Of a stretch of DNA of 64,000 bases, positions 1 through 8,202 are shown piece after piece (position 1 is the first letter of the stretch; every line of letters begins with the position of its first letter). Position numbers and translations under genes: made by a program. This DNA is from Schlegelella_A sp963778525 (lineage in GTDB: Bacteria; Pseudomonadota; Gammaproteobacteria; Burkholderiales; Burkholderiaceae_C), in assembly GCA_963778525.1 (NCBI GenBank), contig CAVZUJ010000001.1:992001-1056000 (forward strand), in the 5' to 3' direction. Below the pieces are notes generated by a model. The model worked only from the letters and a program-made list of their open reading frames with translations, searched no databases and had not been told where the DNA came from.

Positions 1-822
1 CACGCTCGCCGGATCGAGGCTCATGGTGTTGAGCGCCACCAGCGCGTTGACCCAGTCGATGGTCTCGGCGATGCCCGGCGACTTGAAGAGGTCGAGCGTG
101 CGCATCCGCTGCACGAAGCTCACCACCTCGGCGTACAGCCGCTCCGACGCGCCCGGTGCGCGGATGCGCACGATCTCGAGCTCGCGCTCGACCGACGGGT
201 AGTCGACCCAGTGATAGAGGCAGCGGCGCTTGAGCGCGTCGTGGATCTCGCGCGTCCGGTTGCTGGTGATGACGACGATCGGCGAGGCCTGCGCGCTCGC
301 CTTGACCGTGCCGAGCTCCGGAATCGTCAGCTGGTTTTCGGCGAGCACTTCGAGCAGGAAGGCATCGAAAGGCTCGTCGGCGCGGTCGAGCTCGTCGATC
401 AGGAGCACCGGCGACGTGTCCTGGGTCAGCGCCTGCAGCAGCGGCCGCTCGATCAGCATGTCGCGCGAGTACAGGCTCGCCGAAAGACGCTCGCGGCCGG
501 CCGCGTCGGTGACCTCGTGCGCCGCTTCGGCCAGACGGATCGTCATCATCTGGCGCGCGACGTTCCATTCGTAGGCGGTCTGCGCGATGTCGAGCCCTTC
601 GTAGCACTGCACGCGCAGGAGCCGCGTGCCGAGGGCCCGCGCCAGCGCCTTCGCCAGCTCGGTCTTGCCGACACCCGGCTCGCCTTCGAGGAAGAGCGGG
701 CGCTTGAGCGACAAGCCGAGGAAGGTTGCCGTCGCCAGCCGACGATCCGAGACGTAGTCTTCGCTTGCGAGCAAGCTGATGACCGCGTCGACGCTGCCCG
801 GAAAGCCTGGATTCATCGCCAT
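1..822 (-). CDS. MoxR-family AAA ATPase, CoxD-like (partial, runs off the window)
   Basis: The minus strand is open from an ATG at 822 to the window edge, so the C-terminus is missing. The translation holds a Walker A motif (GEPGVGKTE) near residue 45, a Walker B motif (VLLIDELDR) near residue 135 and a sensor-1 like segment (ITSNRTREIHDALKRRC). This is the MoxR/CoxD type of AAA+ ATPase. In CO-dehydrogenase operons CoxD is needed for maturation of the copper-molybdenum or related active site, and here the gene lies directly downstream of the S, L and M subunit genes in the same direction. The function as a metallo-cofactor maturation chaperone is inferred from family and context. Confidence 0.85.
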   Translation of the reverse strand, partial: MAMNPGFPGSVDAVISLLASEDYVSDRRLATATFLGLSLKRPLFLEGEPGVGKTELAKALARALGTRLLRVQCYEGLDIAQTAYEWNVARQMMTIRLAEAAHEVTDAAGRERLSASLYSRDMLIERPLLQALTQDTSPVLLIDELDRADEPFDAFLLEVLAENQLTIPELGTVKASAQASPIVVITSNRTREIHDALKRRCLYHWVDYPSVERELEIVRIRAPGASERLYAEVVSFVQRMRTLDLFKSPGIAETIDWVNALVALNTMSLDPASV

Positions 823-997
823 GCGTCCATGCTAACCGCGGATGTTTGCGACGGTCGGGCCCGGCCTCATCTCCGCACGAACGACTGGCTCGGGCGCAGC
901 CAGGCAGCCCGCAGAACGGGACTGCCGCGGCCGCGCGCCGGCCCGGCCGCGCGGCGCCCGCGCCGCGCGCAGATCCGCGCGACCGACGGTCAGCCGA

Positions 998-1792
998 TCA
1001 ACGTGCCAGCGCGGCCTCGACCGCCCTGGTCGCCATCACGCTGATCATCGCGGCCCGGTACTCGGCCGAACCGTGCAGATCGCTGTTGATGTCGTCGACC
1101 GGCATCTTCACCGCCTTGGCGGCGGCGGCCGTGAAGCTCTTGGCCAGCGCATCCTCGATCGCCTTGGCGCGAAAGGCGTGGCTCTTCGCGCCGGTGACCG
1201 CGACGCGAACGCCGCCCGCCGTCTGGGCCACGAAGACGCCGATCAGCGCGAAGCGCGAGGCCGCCTGCTTGTACTTGATGTAGGCCGCCTTCTGCGCCGC
1301 CGGAAAGCTCACCGCGGTGATCAGCTCGCCCGGTTGCAGCGCGGTCTCGTAGAGGCCCGTGAAGAACGCGTCACCGGCGATCGTGCGCTTGTCGGTGTGG
1401 ATCGTCGCGCCCAGGCCGAGCACCGCCGCCGGGTAGCAGGCCGCCGGGTCGGCGTTGGCGATCGAGCCGCCGATCGTGCCCATGTTGCGCACCATCGGAT
1501 CGCCGATGCCGCCGGCCAGCTCGGCCAATGCCGGAATCAGGCGCTTGACGTCGGCGTTCGACGCCACCGCGGCGTGCGTCGCCATGGCGCCGATCGTGAC
1601 GCCGTTGCCATCGACCTTGATGCCCTTGAGATCGGCCACGCCGCCGAGATCGACGAGCCGCTCCGACTGCGACAGGCGCAGGCGCATGGCCTGGATCAGG
1701 CTCTGGCCGCCGGCGAGATAGCGGCTGTCGCCGGTGACGGCGGCCTTGGCGGCATCGCGGCTCGCGGGCCGCTGGTATTCGAATGCGTACAT
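998..1792 (-). CDS. FAD-binding medium subunit of a xanthine dehydrogenase/CO-dehydrogenase family enzyme (CoxM-like)
   Basis: This 264-residue protein has the two FAD-binding signatures of the family: AGGQSL near residue 28 and TIGGSIAN near residue 105. The flavin subunit passes electrons from the [2Fe-2S] subunit to the quinone or NAD side. It starts at an ATG 30 bases after the large-subunit gene ends and precedes the CoxD-like ATPase. Length is slightly short of the 280-290 residues usual for CoxM. The gene order small-large-medium is typical of form II enzymes rather than the M-S-L order of true carboxydotrophs. Confidence 0.9.
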   Translation of the reverse strand: MYAFEYQRPASRDAAKAAVTGDSRYLAGGQSLIQAMRLRLSQSERLVDLGGVADLKGIKVDGNGVTIGAMATHAAVASNADVKRLIPALAELAGGIGDPMVRNMGTIGGSIANADPAACYPAAVLGLGATIHTDKRTIAGDAFFTGLYETALQPGELITAVSFPAAQKAAYIKYKQAASRFALIGVFVAQTAGGVRVAVTGAKSHAFRAKAIEDALAKSFTAAAAKAVKMPVDDINSDLHGSAEYRAAMISVMATRAVEAALAR

Positions 1793-1822
1793 GATTCTTT
1801 CTCCCTGATTTCAGGTGAACAG

Positions 1823-4193
1823 TCAGGCGGACAGGCCGTGCGCGGCGCGCCAGACGCGTTCCGGCGTTGCCGGCATCGCGAGGTTGGTGACGCCCAGCGC
1901 ATCGGTGATGGCGTTGATGTAGGCCGGCGGCGAACCGATCGCACCGGCCTCGCCGCAGCCCTTGACGCCGAGCGGGTTGTGGCTGCACGGCGTCGAGGTC
2001 GTGGCCAGCTTGATCTTCGGCACGTCGGAGGCGCGCGGCATCGCATAGTCCATGAACGAGCCGGTCAGGAGCTGGCCCGACTCGACGTCGTACACGCACG
2101 CTTCCATCATGGCCTGGCCGAGGCCCTGCGCCACGCCGCCCTGCACCTGGCCCTCGACGATCATCGGATTGACGATGTTGCCGAAGTCGTCGACGGTGAC
2201 GAAGGATTCGATCTTCACCTTGCCCGTCTCCGGATCGACCTCGACCTCGCAGATGTAGCTGCCGGCCGGATAGGTGAAGTTGGTCGGATCGTAGAAGGCG
2301 TTCTCGTTCAGGCCGGGCTCGAGCTTGTCGAGCGGGATAGTTGTGCGGCACATAGGCCGTCAGCGTCACCGAGCCCCACGGCACCTTCTTGTCGGTGCCG
2401 GCCACCTTGAACTCGCCGTTCTCGAACTCGATGTCGGTGTCGGCCGCCTCGAGCAGGTGGGCGGCGATCTTCTTGCCCTTGGCGATGATCTTGTCCACCG
2501 CCTTCACGATCGCGGTGCCGCCCACGGCCAGCGAACGGCTGCCGTAGGTGCCCATGCCGAAAGGCACGCGGCCGGTGTCGCCGTGCACGATCTCGACGTT
2601 CTCGACCGGAATGCCGAGCTTGGCCGCCACCACCTGCGCGAAGGTCGTCTCATGGCCCTGGCCGTGGCTGTGCGAGCCGGTGAACACCGTCACCGTGCCG
2701 GTCGGATGCACGCGCACCTCGCCGGCCTCGAACAGGCCGGCGCGCGCACCGAGCGCGCCGGCGATGTTCGACGGCGCGATGCCGCAGGCCTCGATGTAGC
2801 AGGAGTAGCCGAGGCCGCGCTTCATGCCCTTGGCCGCCGAGGCGGCCTTGCGCGCGGCGAAGCCCTTCACGTCGGCCATCTCGAGCGCCTTGTCGAGGTG
2901 CGCCGCGTAGTTGCCGACGTCGTAGGTGAGGCCCACCGGCGTCGCGTACGGAAACGTGGTGATGAAGTTCTGCCGGCGGATGGCGGCCGGGTCCATCTTC
3001 ATGTCGCGCGCGCACTGCTCGACCAGGCGCTCGACGACGTAGGTGGCCTCCGGCCTGCCGGCGCCGCGATAGGCATCGACCGGCACGGTGTTGGTGAACA
3101 CCGCCTTCACGTCGATGTAGATCGCCGGCGTCTTGTACTGGCCGGCGAGCAGGGTCGCGTAGAGGATGGTGGGCACCGCCGACGCGAAGGTCGACAGGTA
3201 CGCGCCCATGTTGGCGATCGTGTTGGCCCGAAGGGCGAGGAAGTTGCCCTGTGCGTCCATCGCCATCTCGGCTGTCGTGACGTGGTCGCGACCATGCGAA
3301 TCCGTGAGGAAGGATTCGCTGCGCTCCGCCGTCCACTTGATCGGCTTGCCGACGTACTTGCTGGCCCAGACCAGAGCCACGTCTTCGGGATAGAGAAAGA
3401 TCTTCGAGCCGAAGCCGCCGCCGACGTCGGGCGCGATCACGCGCACCTTCGATTCCGGCAGGCTCAGCACGAAGGCGCACATCAGCAAGCGCTCGACGTG
3501 CGGGTTCTGGTTGGCGACGTAGAGCGTGTAGCTCTGGTCCGACTTGTTGTAGCTGGCGTTGGCGGCACGTGGCTCCATCGCGTTCGGGATCAGCCGGTTG
3601 TTGACGAACTCGAGCTTGGTGACGTGCGCCGCCTTCGCGAACGCCGCCTCCACCGCCGCCTTGTCGCCGTGGCCCCAGTCGTAGCAGACGTTGTCCGGCA
3701 CCTCGTCGTGCACGGCCGAGCCGATCGAGGTCGCCGTCTTGATGTCGATGACCGGCGGCAGCTCTTCGTAGTCGACCTCGACCAGCTCGGCCGCGTCCTT
3801 GGCCTGCAGATACGTCTCGGCCACGATCAGCGCGACCTGGTCGCCGACGTGGCGCACCTTGCCCTGCGCCAGCACCGGATGGCCGGGCTCCTTCATCGGC
3901 GCGCCGTCCTTGCTGTGGATCAGCCAGCCGCAGGGCAGGCCGCCGACCTTGGCGTTGGCCAGGTCGGCGCCAGTGAAGATGTGCAGCACGCCGGGCGACT
4001 TCAGCGCCGCGTCGAGCTTGATGGCGCGGATGCGCGCATGCGCGTGCGGCGAGCGCAGGAAGACGGCGTAGGTCTGGCCGTGCAGCGTCACGTCGTCGGT
4101 GTACTGGCCGTCGCCGGTGAGAAAGCGCTGGTCTTCGCGCCGGCGCAGGCTCTGGCCGATGGGGCTCGTCTGGACTTCGTTCATGTTGCCCAT
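1823..4193 (-). CDS. Molybdopterin large subunit, form II CO-dehydrogenase-like (CoxL-like), one frameshift
   Basis: The start at 4193 (MGNMNEVQ) has a GAGGAG ribosome site. The protein would be about 789 residues, the normal length. Visible signatures are VGGGFGSK, GQGHETTFAQ and the base-catalyst region GCGEAGAIG. The active-site loop near residue 375 reads AYRGAGR, the form II signature. Form I CO dehydrogenases have AYxCSFR with the copper-binding Cys. A single extra base at about 2334-2337 (CCCG where CCG restores the frame) splits the gene into two reading frames; both sides are otherwise intact, so I annotate one gene. The true substrate is not certain: form II enzymes may not oxidise CO efficiently. 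Confidence 0.88.
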
Positions 4194-4203
4194 GTCGTGC
4201 TCC

Positions 4204-4686
4204 TCAGGCCGCGACGGGCTTGGCGCCCGACTGGCAGAACTGGATCGACTTGACGATGTTCTGGTAGCCCGTGCAGCGACAGATGTTGCCGTCGAGCGCC
4301 TCGCGGATCGCCGCTTCATCGGCCTTCGGGTTGTCGGCCAGCAGCTGCACGGCCGACATCACCATGCCCGGCGTGCAGAAGCCGCACTGCAGGCCGTGGC
4401 ACTCGCGAAACGCAGCCTGCATCGGATGCAGCGTGCCGTCGGCGCCAGCCATGCCTTCGATCGTGGTGATGGTGCTGCCCTGCACCTGCAAGGCCAGCAT
4501 CGAGCACGCCTTGACGGCGCGGCCGTTCATGTGCACGGTGCAGGCGCCGCATTGCGCCGTGTCGCAGCCGATGTGGGTGCCGGTGAGCTGCAGGTTCTCG
4601 CGCAGGAACTGCACGAGCAGGGTGCGCGGATCGACCGTCGCCTTGACGGCCTTGCCGTTGACGGTGAGGGAAAGGGAAACGTCCAC
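4204..4686 (-). CDS. [2Fe-2S] small subunit of the molybdenum hydroxylase (CoxS-like)
   Basis: This 160-residue ferredoxin-like subunit carries all eight cluster cysteines: C41, C46, C49 and C61 for the plant-type N-terminal cluster, and C101, C104, C136 and C138 (CGFC and CRC) for the helical C-terminal cluster. It relays electrons from the molybdopterin subunit to the FAD subunit. It is the first gene of the operon; the large-subunit start lies 10 bases past its stop. No leader peptide is seen, as expected for a cytoplasmic complex. Confidence 0.94.
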   Translation of the reverse strand: MDVSLSLTVNGKAVKATVDPRTLLVQFLRENLQLTGTHIGCDTAQCGACTVHMNGRAVKACSMLALQVQGSTITTIEGMAGADGTLHPMQAAFRECHGLQCGFCTPGMVMSAVQLLADNPKADEAAIREALDGNICRCTGYQNIVKSIQFCQSGAKPVAA

Positions 4687-4817
4687 GAAAGATCTCCTGT
4701 TGGGTCCCCGCTGGAATGAGCAGGGGAAGCGGTGCCGACCCTCGCGGCCGGCCCGGTACGGACCATTGTTCGAGGCGCAGTGCCCTGCGCAAAGGATGGG
4801 ATTTCCCTAATGGGAGC

Positions 4818-6074
4818 TCACGCGGCGCAGCTGCGAAAACCGAAGAATCCGGCATCGCGCTCGGGCGCCTCGAAGCGGCGAAAGCGCGCGCTTCGCAACG
4901 CCGCGGGCGTCGCGAAGGACGCGCCGCGCAGCACCTTGGCACGGCCGAAGGCCGGCGCCGAATACTCGCTCCACGGACCGGCGACGAAGCCGGGATAGGG
5001 TCGAAAGCTGCTTGCCGTCCACTCCCAGACATCGCCCCAGCGAAAGCCGCGCGTCGCGCCCTGATGGGCGGCCGCTTCCCATTCGGCCTCGCCGGGCAAG
5101 CGCCGGCCGGCCCAGCGGCACCACGCATCCGCCTCGTACCAGCTGACATGCATCGCCGGCTCGGACTGCGGCACGCGGGCGAGCCGGCCGAAGCGATGCT
5201 GCAACACGCCATGACGAAGCTGGTCGACATGGCGCGGCGTGCGTCGCGCCTGCTGCTCGACCCAGGCGCGCCCGTCGGCACTCCAGTGCGAGGGCTCGTC
5301 GTAGCCGCCGTCTTCCACGAACTCGCCGAACTGGGCCCAGGTGACGGCCTGGGCGTCGATCTCGAACTCGGGAATCGCCACCGGGTGCGGCTCGCGCTCG
5401 TTGTCGAAGCGAAAGCCGGACGAGCCGGCGCCGAGCAGCCAGCGCGTCGCCGGAAAGACGAGCGGCGGGCGCGGCGCCTGCGTCGCGATGCGCGCCAGCA
5501 GTCCGGCGGGCAGGGCCACACCGAGGGTCTGCGCGAGAACGGCGAAGGCCTCGACATGCATCTCTTCGTGGAACAGCGCGAGGCGGTGGAAATAGAGGGC
5601 GTCGTCGCTTTCTTCGGGCGTCGCGTCGAGCAGGTCGAGGCTGGTCTCGAGCGACTCGACGAGGTACAGGCGCGTCGCCGCCGCATCGGGCAGTCCGCCT
5701 TGGGCCAGCGCGCGCCGTGCCGCCGGCGCCTGCAGCGCGGGGTCGTACCAGGTGTCGGCGCCGGGCAGGATGGAGGCCAGGCGCGGCGGCCGCGGATCGG
5801 CGTTTTCGCCGCGGCTGCGCTGCACGTTGCGGCCGACCCAGAATTCCTGGAACCAGCCGATGTGCCCGAGCGTCCAGAGCGGCGGATCGAGCTCGTCGGT
5901 GCCGGCATCGGCCAGGCGCCGCAGTCCGTCCGCGCCGGTCGCAGCTTCGAGCGCCGACACCGACGCCAGCGTGCGATTGCGAACGTCGATCAAGGCGAGC
6001 GAGAGCACGTCCTTGCCCGCCGAACGCAGCCGGGCGAAGTCGAGGCCGGACGCGAGCAGCTCCATCACCTGCAT
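4818..6074 (-). CDS. EgtB/SenA-like non-heme iron enzyme (DinB-like plus FGE-sulfatase domains)
   Basis: A 418-residue protein with an N-terminal DinB-like four-helix region and a C-terminal formylglycine-enzyme-like fold (MHVSWYEADAWCRWAGRRLP, then WEWTAS and the final FFGFRSC). The iron ligands of the EgtB family are present: H71 in LGHIGWF and the HxxxHxE triad H169-H173-E175 (HEEMHVE). The family joins a sulfur or selenium donor to the imidazole of histidine betaine (EgtB, OvoA) or makes selenoneine (SenA). No methyltransferase (EgtD) or selenosugar synthase (SenB) gene is adjacent, so ergothioneine and selenoneine roles cannot be told apart here. An internal ATG at 6065 is an alternative start. 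Confidence 0.8.
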   Translation of the reverse strand: MQVMELLASGLDFARLRSAGKDVLSLALIDVRNRTLASVSALEAATGADGLRRLADAGTDELDPPLWTLGHIGWFQEFWVGRNVQRSRGENADPRPPRLASILPGADTWYDPALQAPAARRALAQGGLPDAAATRLYLVESLETSLDLLDATPEESDDALYFHRLALFHEEMHVEAFAVLAQTLGVALPAGLLARIATQAPRPPLVFPATRWLLGAGSSGFRFDNEREPHPVAIPEFEIDAQAVTWAQFGEFVEDGGYDEPSHWSADGRAWVEQQARRTPRHVDQLRHGVLQHRFGRLARVPQSEPAMHVSWYEADAWCRWAGRRLPGEAEWEAAAHQGATRGFRWGDVWEWTASSFRPYPGFVAGPWSEYSAPAFGRAKVLRGASFATPAALRSARFRRFEAPERDAGFFGFRSCAA

Positions 6075-6105
6075 GCTAGCGGCGGTGCCCTGCAGGCCTC
6101 GGCGC

Positions 6106-6615
6106 TCAATTCCCGACAGGATTGCCCGGGCCGCTCGATCGACAGTTGATCGGCAGGTATTTCAGCTCGAGGTTGGTCTTGTTGAGGCCCAGCGCCGTCA
6201 TGTTGCCGGGCGCCTCGGCATTGCCGCAGACCCAGGCCACCGGCACGATCGGCGAGCTTGGAATCACGCCCGGCCGCAAGGTCAGCATCTTGCCGCGGAT
6301 GTTGCCGTTGGCGTGGTTGCCGAAGGTGATCTGGATCGCACCCGACTCGACCGCCACCGAGCTGATGTAGTTGTTGACGATCTGATCGGCCGCCGGCAAT
6401 CCGGCGGCAGCGTTGTTGACGGGCATCGTCGCAGTGGTGGCCCAGAGCAGCGCCACCGGCACCTTGGCGATGTCGGCCACCTTCACCGCATCGACGATCT
6501 GGTCGCGCACGAACTTGTCCGGCACACCGGGCAAGGCGATCAAGGCGAGGATGACGATGATCGCGATCACGATCATCAGCTCGAGGAGCGAGAAGCCGTG
6601 CACACGCAGGCGCAT
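6106..6615 (-). CDS. Type IV pilin-like protein
   Basis: The start at 6615 gives a short basic leader ending in G7, then F8 with glutamate at mature position +5 (GFSLLELM) and a hydrophobic stretch (MIVIAIIVILALIALP). This is the class III signal recognised by prepilin peptidase PilD. The mature protein is about 160 residues, with two cysteines (VCG and INC) able to form the C-terminal D-loop typical of major pilins. No pilus assembly genes are nearby, so it may be a minor or orphan pilin. An upstream ATG at 6657 is possible but would place 14 extra residues before the leader. Confidence 0.85.
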   Translation of the reverse strand: MRLRVHGFSLLELMIVIAIIVILALIALPGVPDKFVRDQIVDAVKVADIAKVPVALLWATTATMPVNNAAAGLPAADQIVNNYISSVAVESGAIQITFGNHANGNIRGKMLTLRPGVIPSSPIVPVAWVCGNAEAPGNMTALGLNKTNLELKYLPINCRSSGPGNPVGN

Positions 6616-6655
6616 GCAAACGCGGTATGGTCGCCGAAGAGGATGAACGCCGCGC

Positions 6656-6904
6656 ATGCAGGATGAACTGAACCTACTCGAGTCGCTGGGCTTCAGCTGG
6701 CCGAGCCCGACCTACATTGTCGGACTGATCCTGTTCGGCCTCATCGGAATGTATGCGTATTACGTTGGGAAACATCATCACCGGACCCGGACGAAATGGC
6801 TGGGCATCGCGCTGATGCTCTACCCTTACGTCGTCTCGAACACATGGGCGCTTTACCTCATCGGCATCGCCTTGTGCGCAGGCGTCTGGATGGACGGCGC
6901 CTGA
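6656..6904 (+). CDS. Small membrane protein of unknown function (82 aa)
   Basis: The reading frame begins on the other strand from, and just upstream of, the pilin gene. It has two predicted membrane segments (about residues 18-36 and 48-76) separated by a basic, histidine-rich loop (GKHHHRTRTKW). Similar two-helix 80-residue proteins are common in Burkholderiales and have no known role. Codon use matches the neighbours, which supports a real gene. Confidence 0.7.
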   Translation: MQDELNLLESLGFSWPSPTYIVGLILFGLIGMYAYYVGKHHHRTRTKWLGIALMLYPYVVSNTWALYLIGIALCAGVWMDGA

Positions 6905-6920
6905 GGCCTGCGGCAGCGGT

Positions 6921-7457
6921 TCAGGGCCGCTTCGAATAGGCCTCGTCGAAGGCCGCGCGCAAGCGCTTGTTGACCGCCGGCAGCTCGTCGATGACGGCCT
7001 TGGCCCAATCGAAATAGGCGCGCTTGCGCTCGAGCGGCCAACCGCGCGGCGGGCTCGAGGCAACGTCGCGCAGGTTCGAGGTCTTGTCGGCGAGCTTGAC
7101 CAGCGCCGCGCGACTGCTCAGGTGCGGCGCGTGCTCGATCTGCAGGCGCTTGCGCTCGGCCTTCTCGAGCGTCGTGTCGTCGGTGACCTCGCGCACCACG
7201 TCGGCGACCTTGGCTCCGAACATCGCACCGATTTCCTCGAAGGTCGTATCGGTGTCCTCGACGGTGTCGTGCAGCACCGCGGCGATCAGCGTCTTCAGGT
7301 CGGTGACGCCGCCCTCGACCGCCAGGGTGCGGGCCAGCGCGATCGGATGGTTGATGTACGGGCTGGCCTCGACGTCCTTGCGGCGCTGGGCGCGGTGCTT
7401 GTGCGCTGCGAAAGCGAGGGCCTCGAAAAGCTGCGATTCGATCGAACGTTTCTTCAT
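6921..7457 (-). CDS. HD-domain phosphohydrolase, small alarmone hydrolase (MESH1/SpoT-hydrolase-like)
   Basis: The 178-residue protein is a stand-alone HD domain. Metal and catalytic residues are seen as H37 (NHPIA), the H63-D64 pair with E67-D68 (HDTVEDT) and D124 (KLADKTSNL). This spacing is that of the (p)ppGpp 3'-pyrophosphohydrolase domain of RelA/SpoT, without the synthetase, TGS and ACT domains. The length matches the MESH1/SAH group (about 180 residues). A role in clearing (p)ppGpp, or NADPH as shown for animal MESH1, is inferred from family. It stands alone between convergent or divergent neighbours. Confidence 0.85.
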   Translation of the reverse strand: MKKRSIESQLFEALAFAAHKHRAQRRKDVEASPYINHPIALARTLAVEGGVTDLKTLIAAVLHDTVEDTDTTFEEIGAMFGAKVADVVREVTDDTTLEKAERKRLQIEHAPHLSSRAALVKLADKTSNLRDVASSPPRGWPLERKRAYFDWAKAVIDELPAVNKRLRAAFDEAYSKRP

Positions 7458-7619
7458 CGGGCAAGTCTGTGGCGAGACCCGATTGTCCCTCCGCCGGGGC
7501 CCGGACGAGCCATCGGGCGGCGCGACGGGGCGGCACCGTCCTACGGCGGGCGGGAGGGAGCCAGCGGTAAGGTCTGGACACCCGGCGCACAGCTTCGCGC
7601 CTGCTCAGAAGGACACCCG

Positions 7620-8111
7620 ATGAACGCAACCACCTCACTCCGTGGCCGCCCGCTGTTCCTGGCCATTTGCGCCGGCCTGGCTGGTGCCTTGGCAAGTCCC
7701 GCGATCATGGCCCAGGATCCGACCAGCCCCGGCAGCGCCGCGATGACGCCGCAGGCGATCTACCAGAAGGATCGGGCCAACTGCGATGCCGGCCGTACCG
7801 CCGAAGACCGGGCCACCTGCCTGAAGGAAGCCGGCGCTGCCCTCGAGGAGCGCAAGCGCCATCAGCTCGACAACTCGGGCACGCCCTTGGCGAACGCCAC
7901 CGACCGCTGCAACGCCCTGCCGAGCAAGGACAAGGCCGATTGCCTGGCGCGCATCGTCGGGCCGCTGAACTCGCACCAGACGGTGACCACCAGCGGCAGC
8001 GTTGCCGGCGGCGGCGTGATCAAGGAAACGACGACCACGACGCCTGGACAGGTGATCGTGATCATGCCGGACCCGAAGCCGGCCACTCCGGCACCCGCTC
8101 CCAGCAACTGA
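7620..8111 (+). CDS. Secreted cysteine-containing hypothetical protein
   Basis: The start at 7620 follows an AGAAGGA ribosome site. Residues 1-31 form a signal peptide ending in IMAQD. The 163-residue product contains four cysteines in two similar segments, NCDAGRTAEDRATCLKEA and CNALPSKDKADCLARI, which look like a C-x(9-12)-C duplication. A Thr- and Pro-rich tail follows (KETTTTTPGQ, then KPATPAPAPS). I do not recognise a named family. It is probably periplasmic with two disulfides. Confidence 0.75.
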   Translation: MNATTSLRGRPLFLAICAGLAGALASPAIMAQDPTSPGSAAMTPQAIYQKDRANCDAGRTAEDRATCLKEAGAALEERKRHQLDNSGTPLANATDRCNALPSKDKADCLARIVGPLNSHQTVTTSGSVAGGGVIKETTTTTPGQVIVIMPDPKPATPAPAPSN

Positions 8112-8202
8112 TCCCTGCGTAGATCGCGGCGCGAGCCGCGATCCGGGCGGCGCGACACGGGCTGCTATCCTCGTCGCCCGCCCTTTTCTTGCGGCGAGCA
8201 CC

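Noticed and set aside
1823..4193. True (form I) carbon monoxide dehydrogenase
   Set aside because: The active-site loop is AYRGAGR rather than AYxCSFR, and the gene order is S-L-M.
1371..4319. Very long frames on both strands across the cox genes and elsewhere (often 200-900 codons)
   Set aside because: They arise because stop codons are rare in high-GC DNA. Their translations are Arg/Ala/Pro-rich with no motif, and they lie opposite clear genes.
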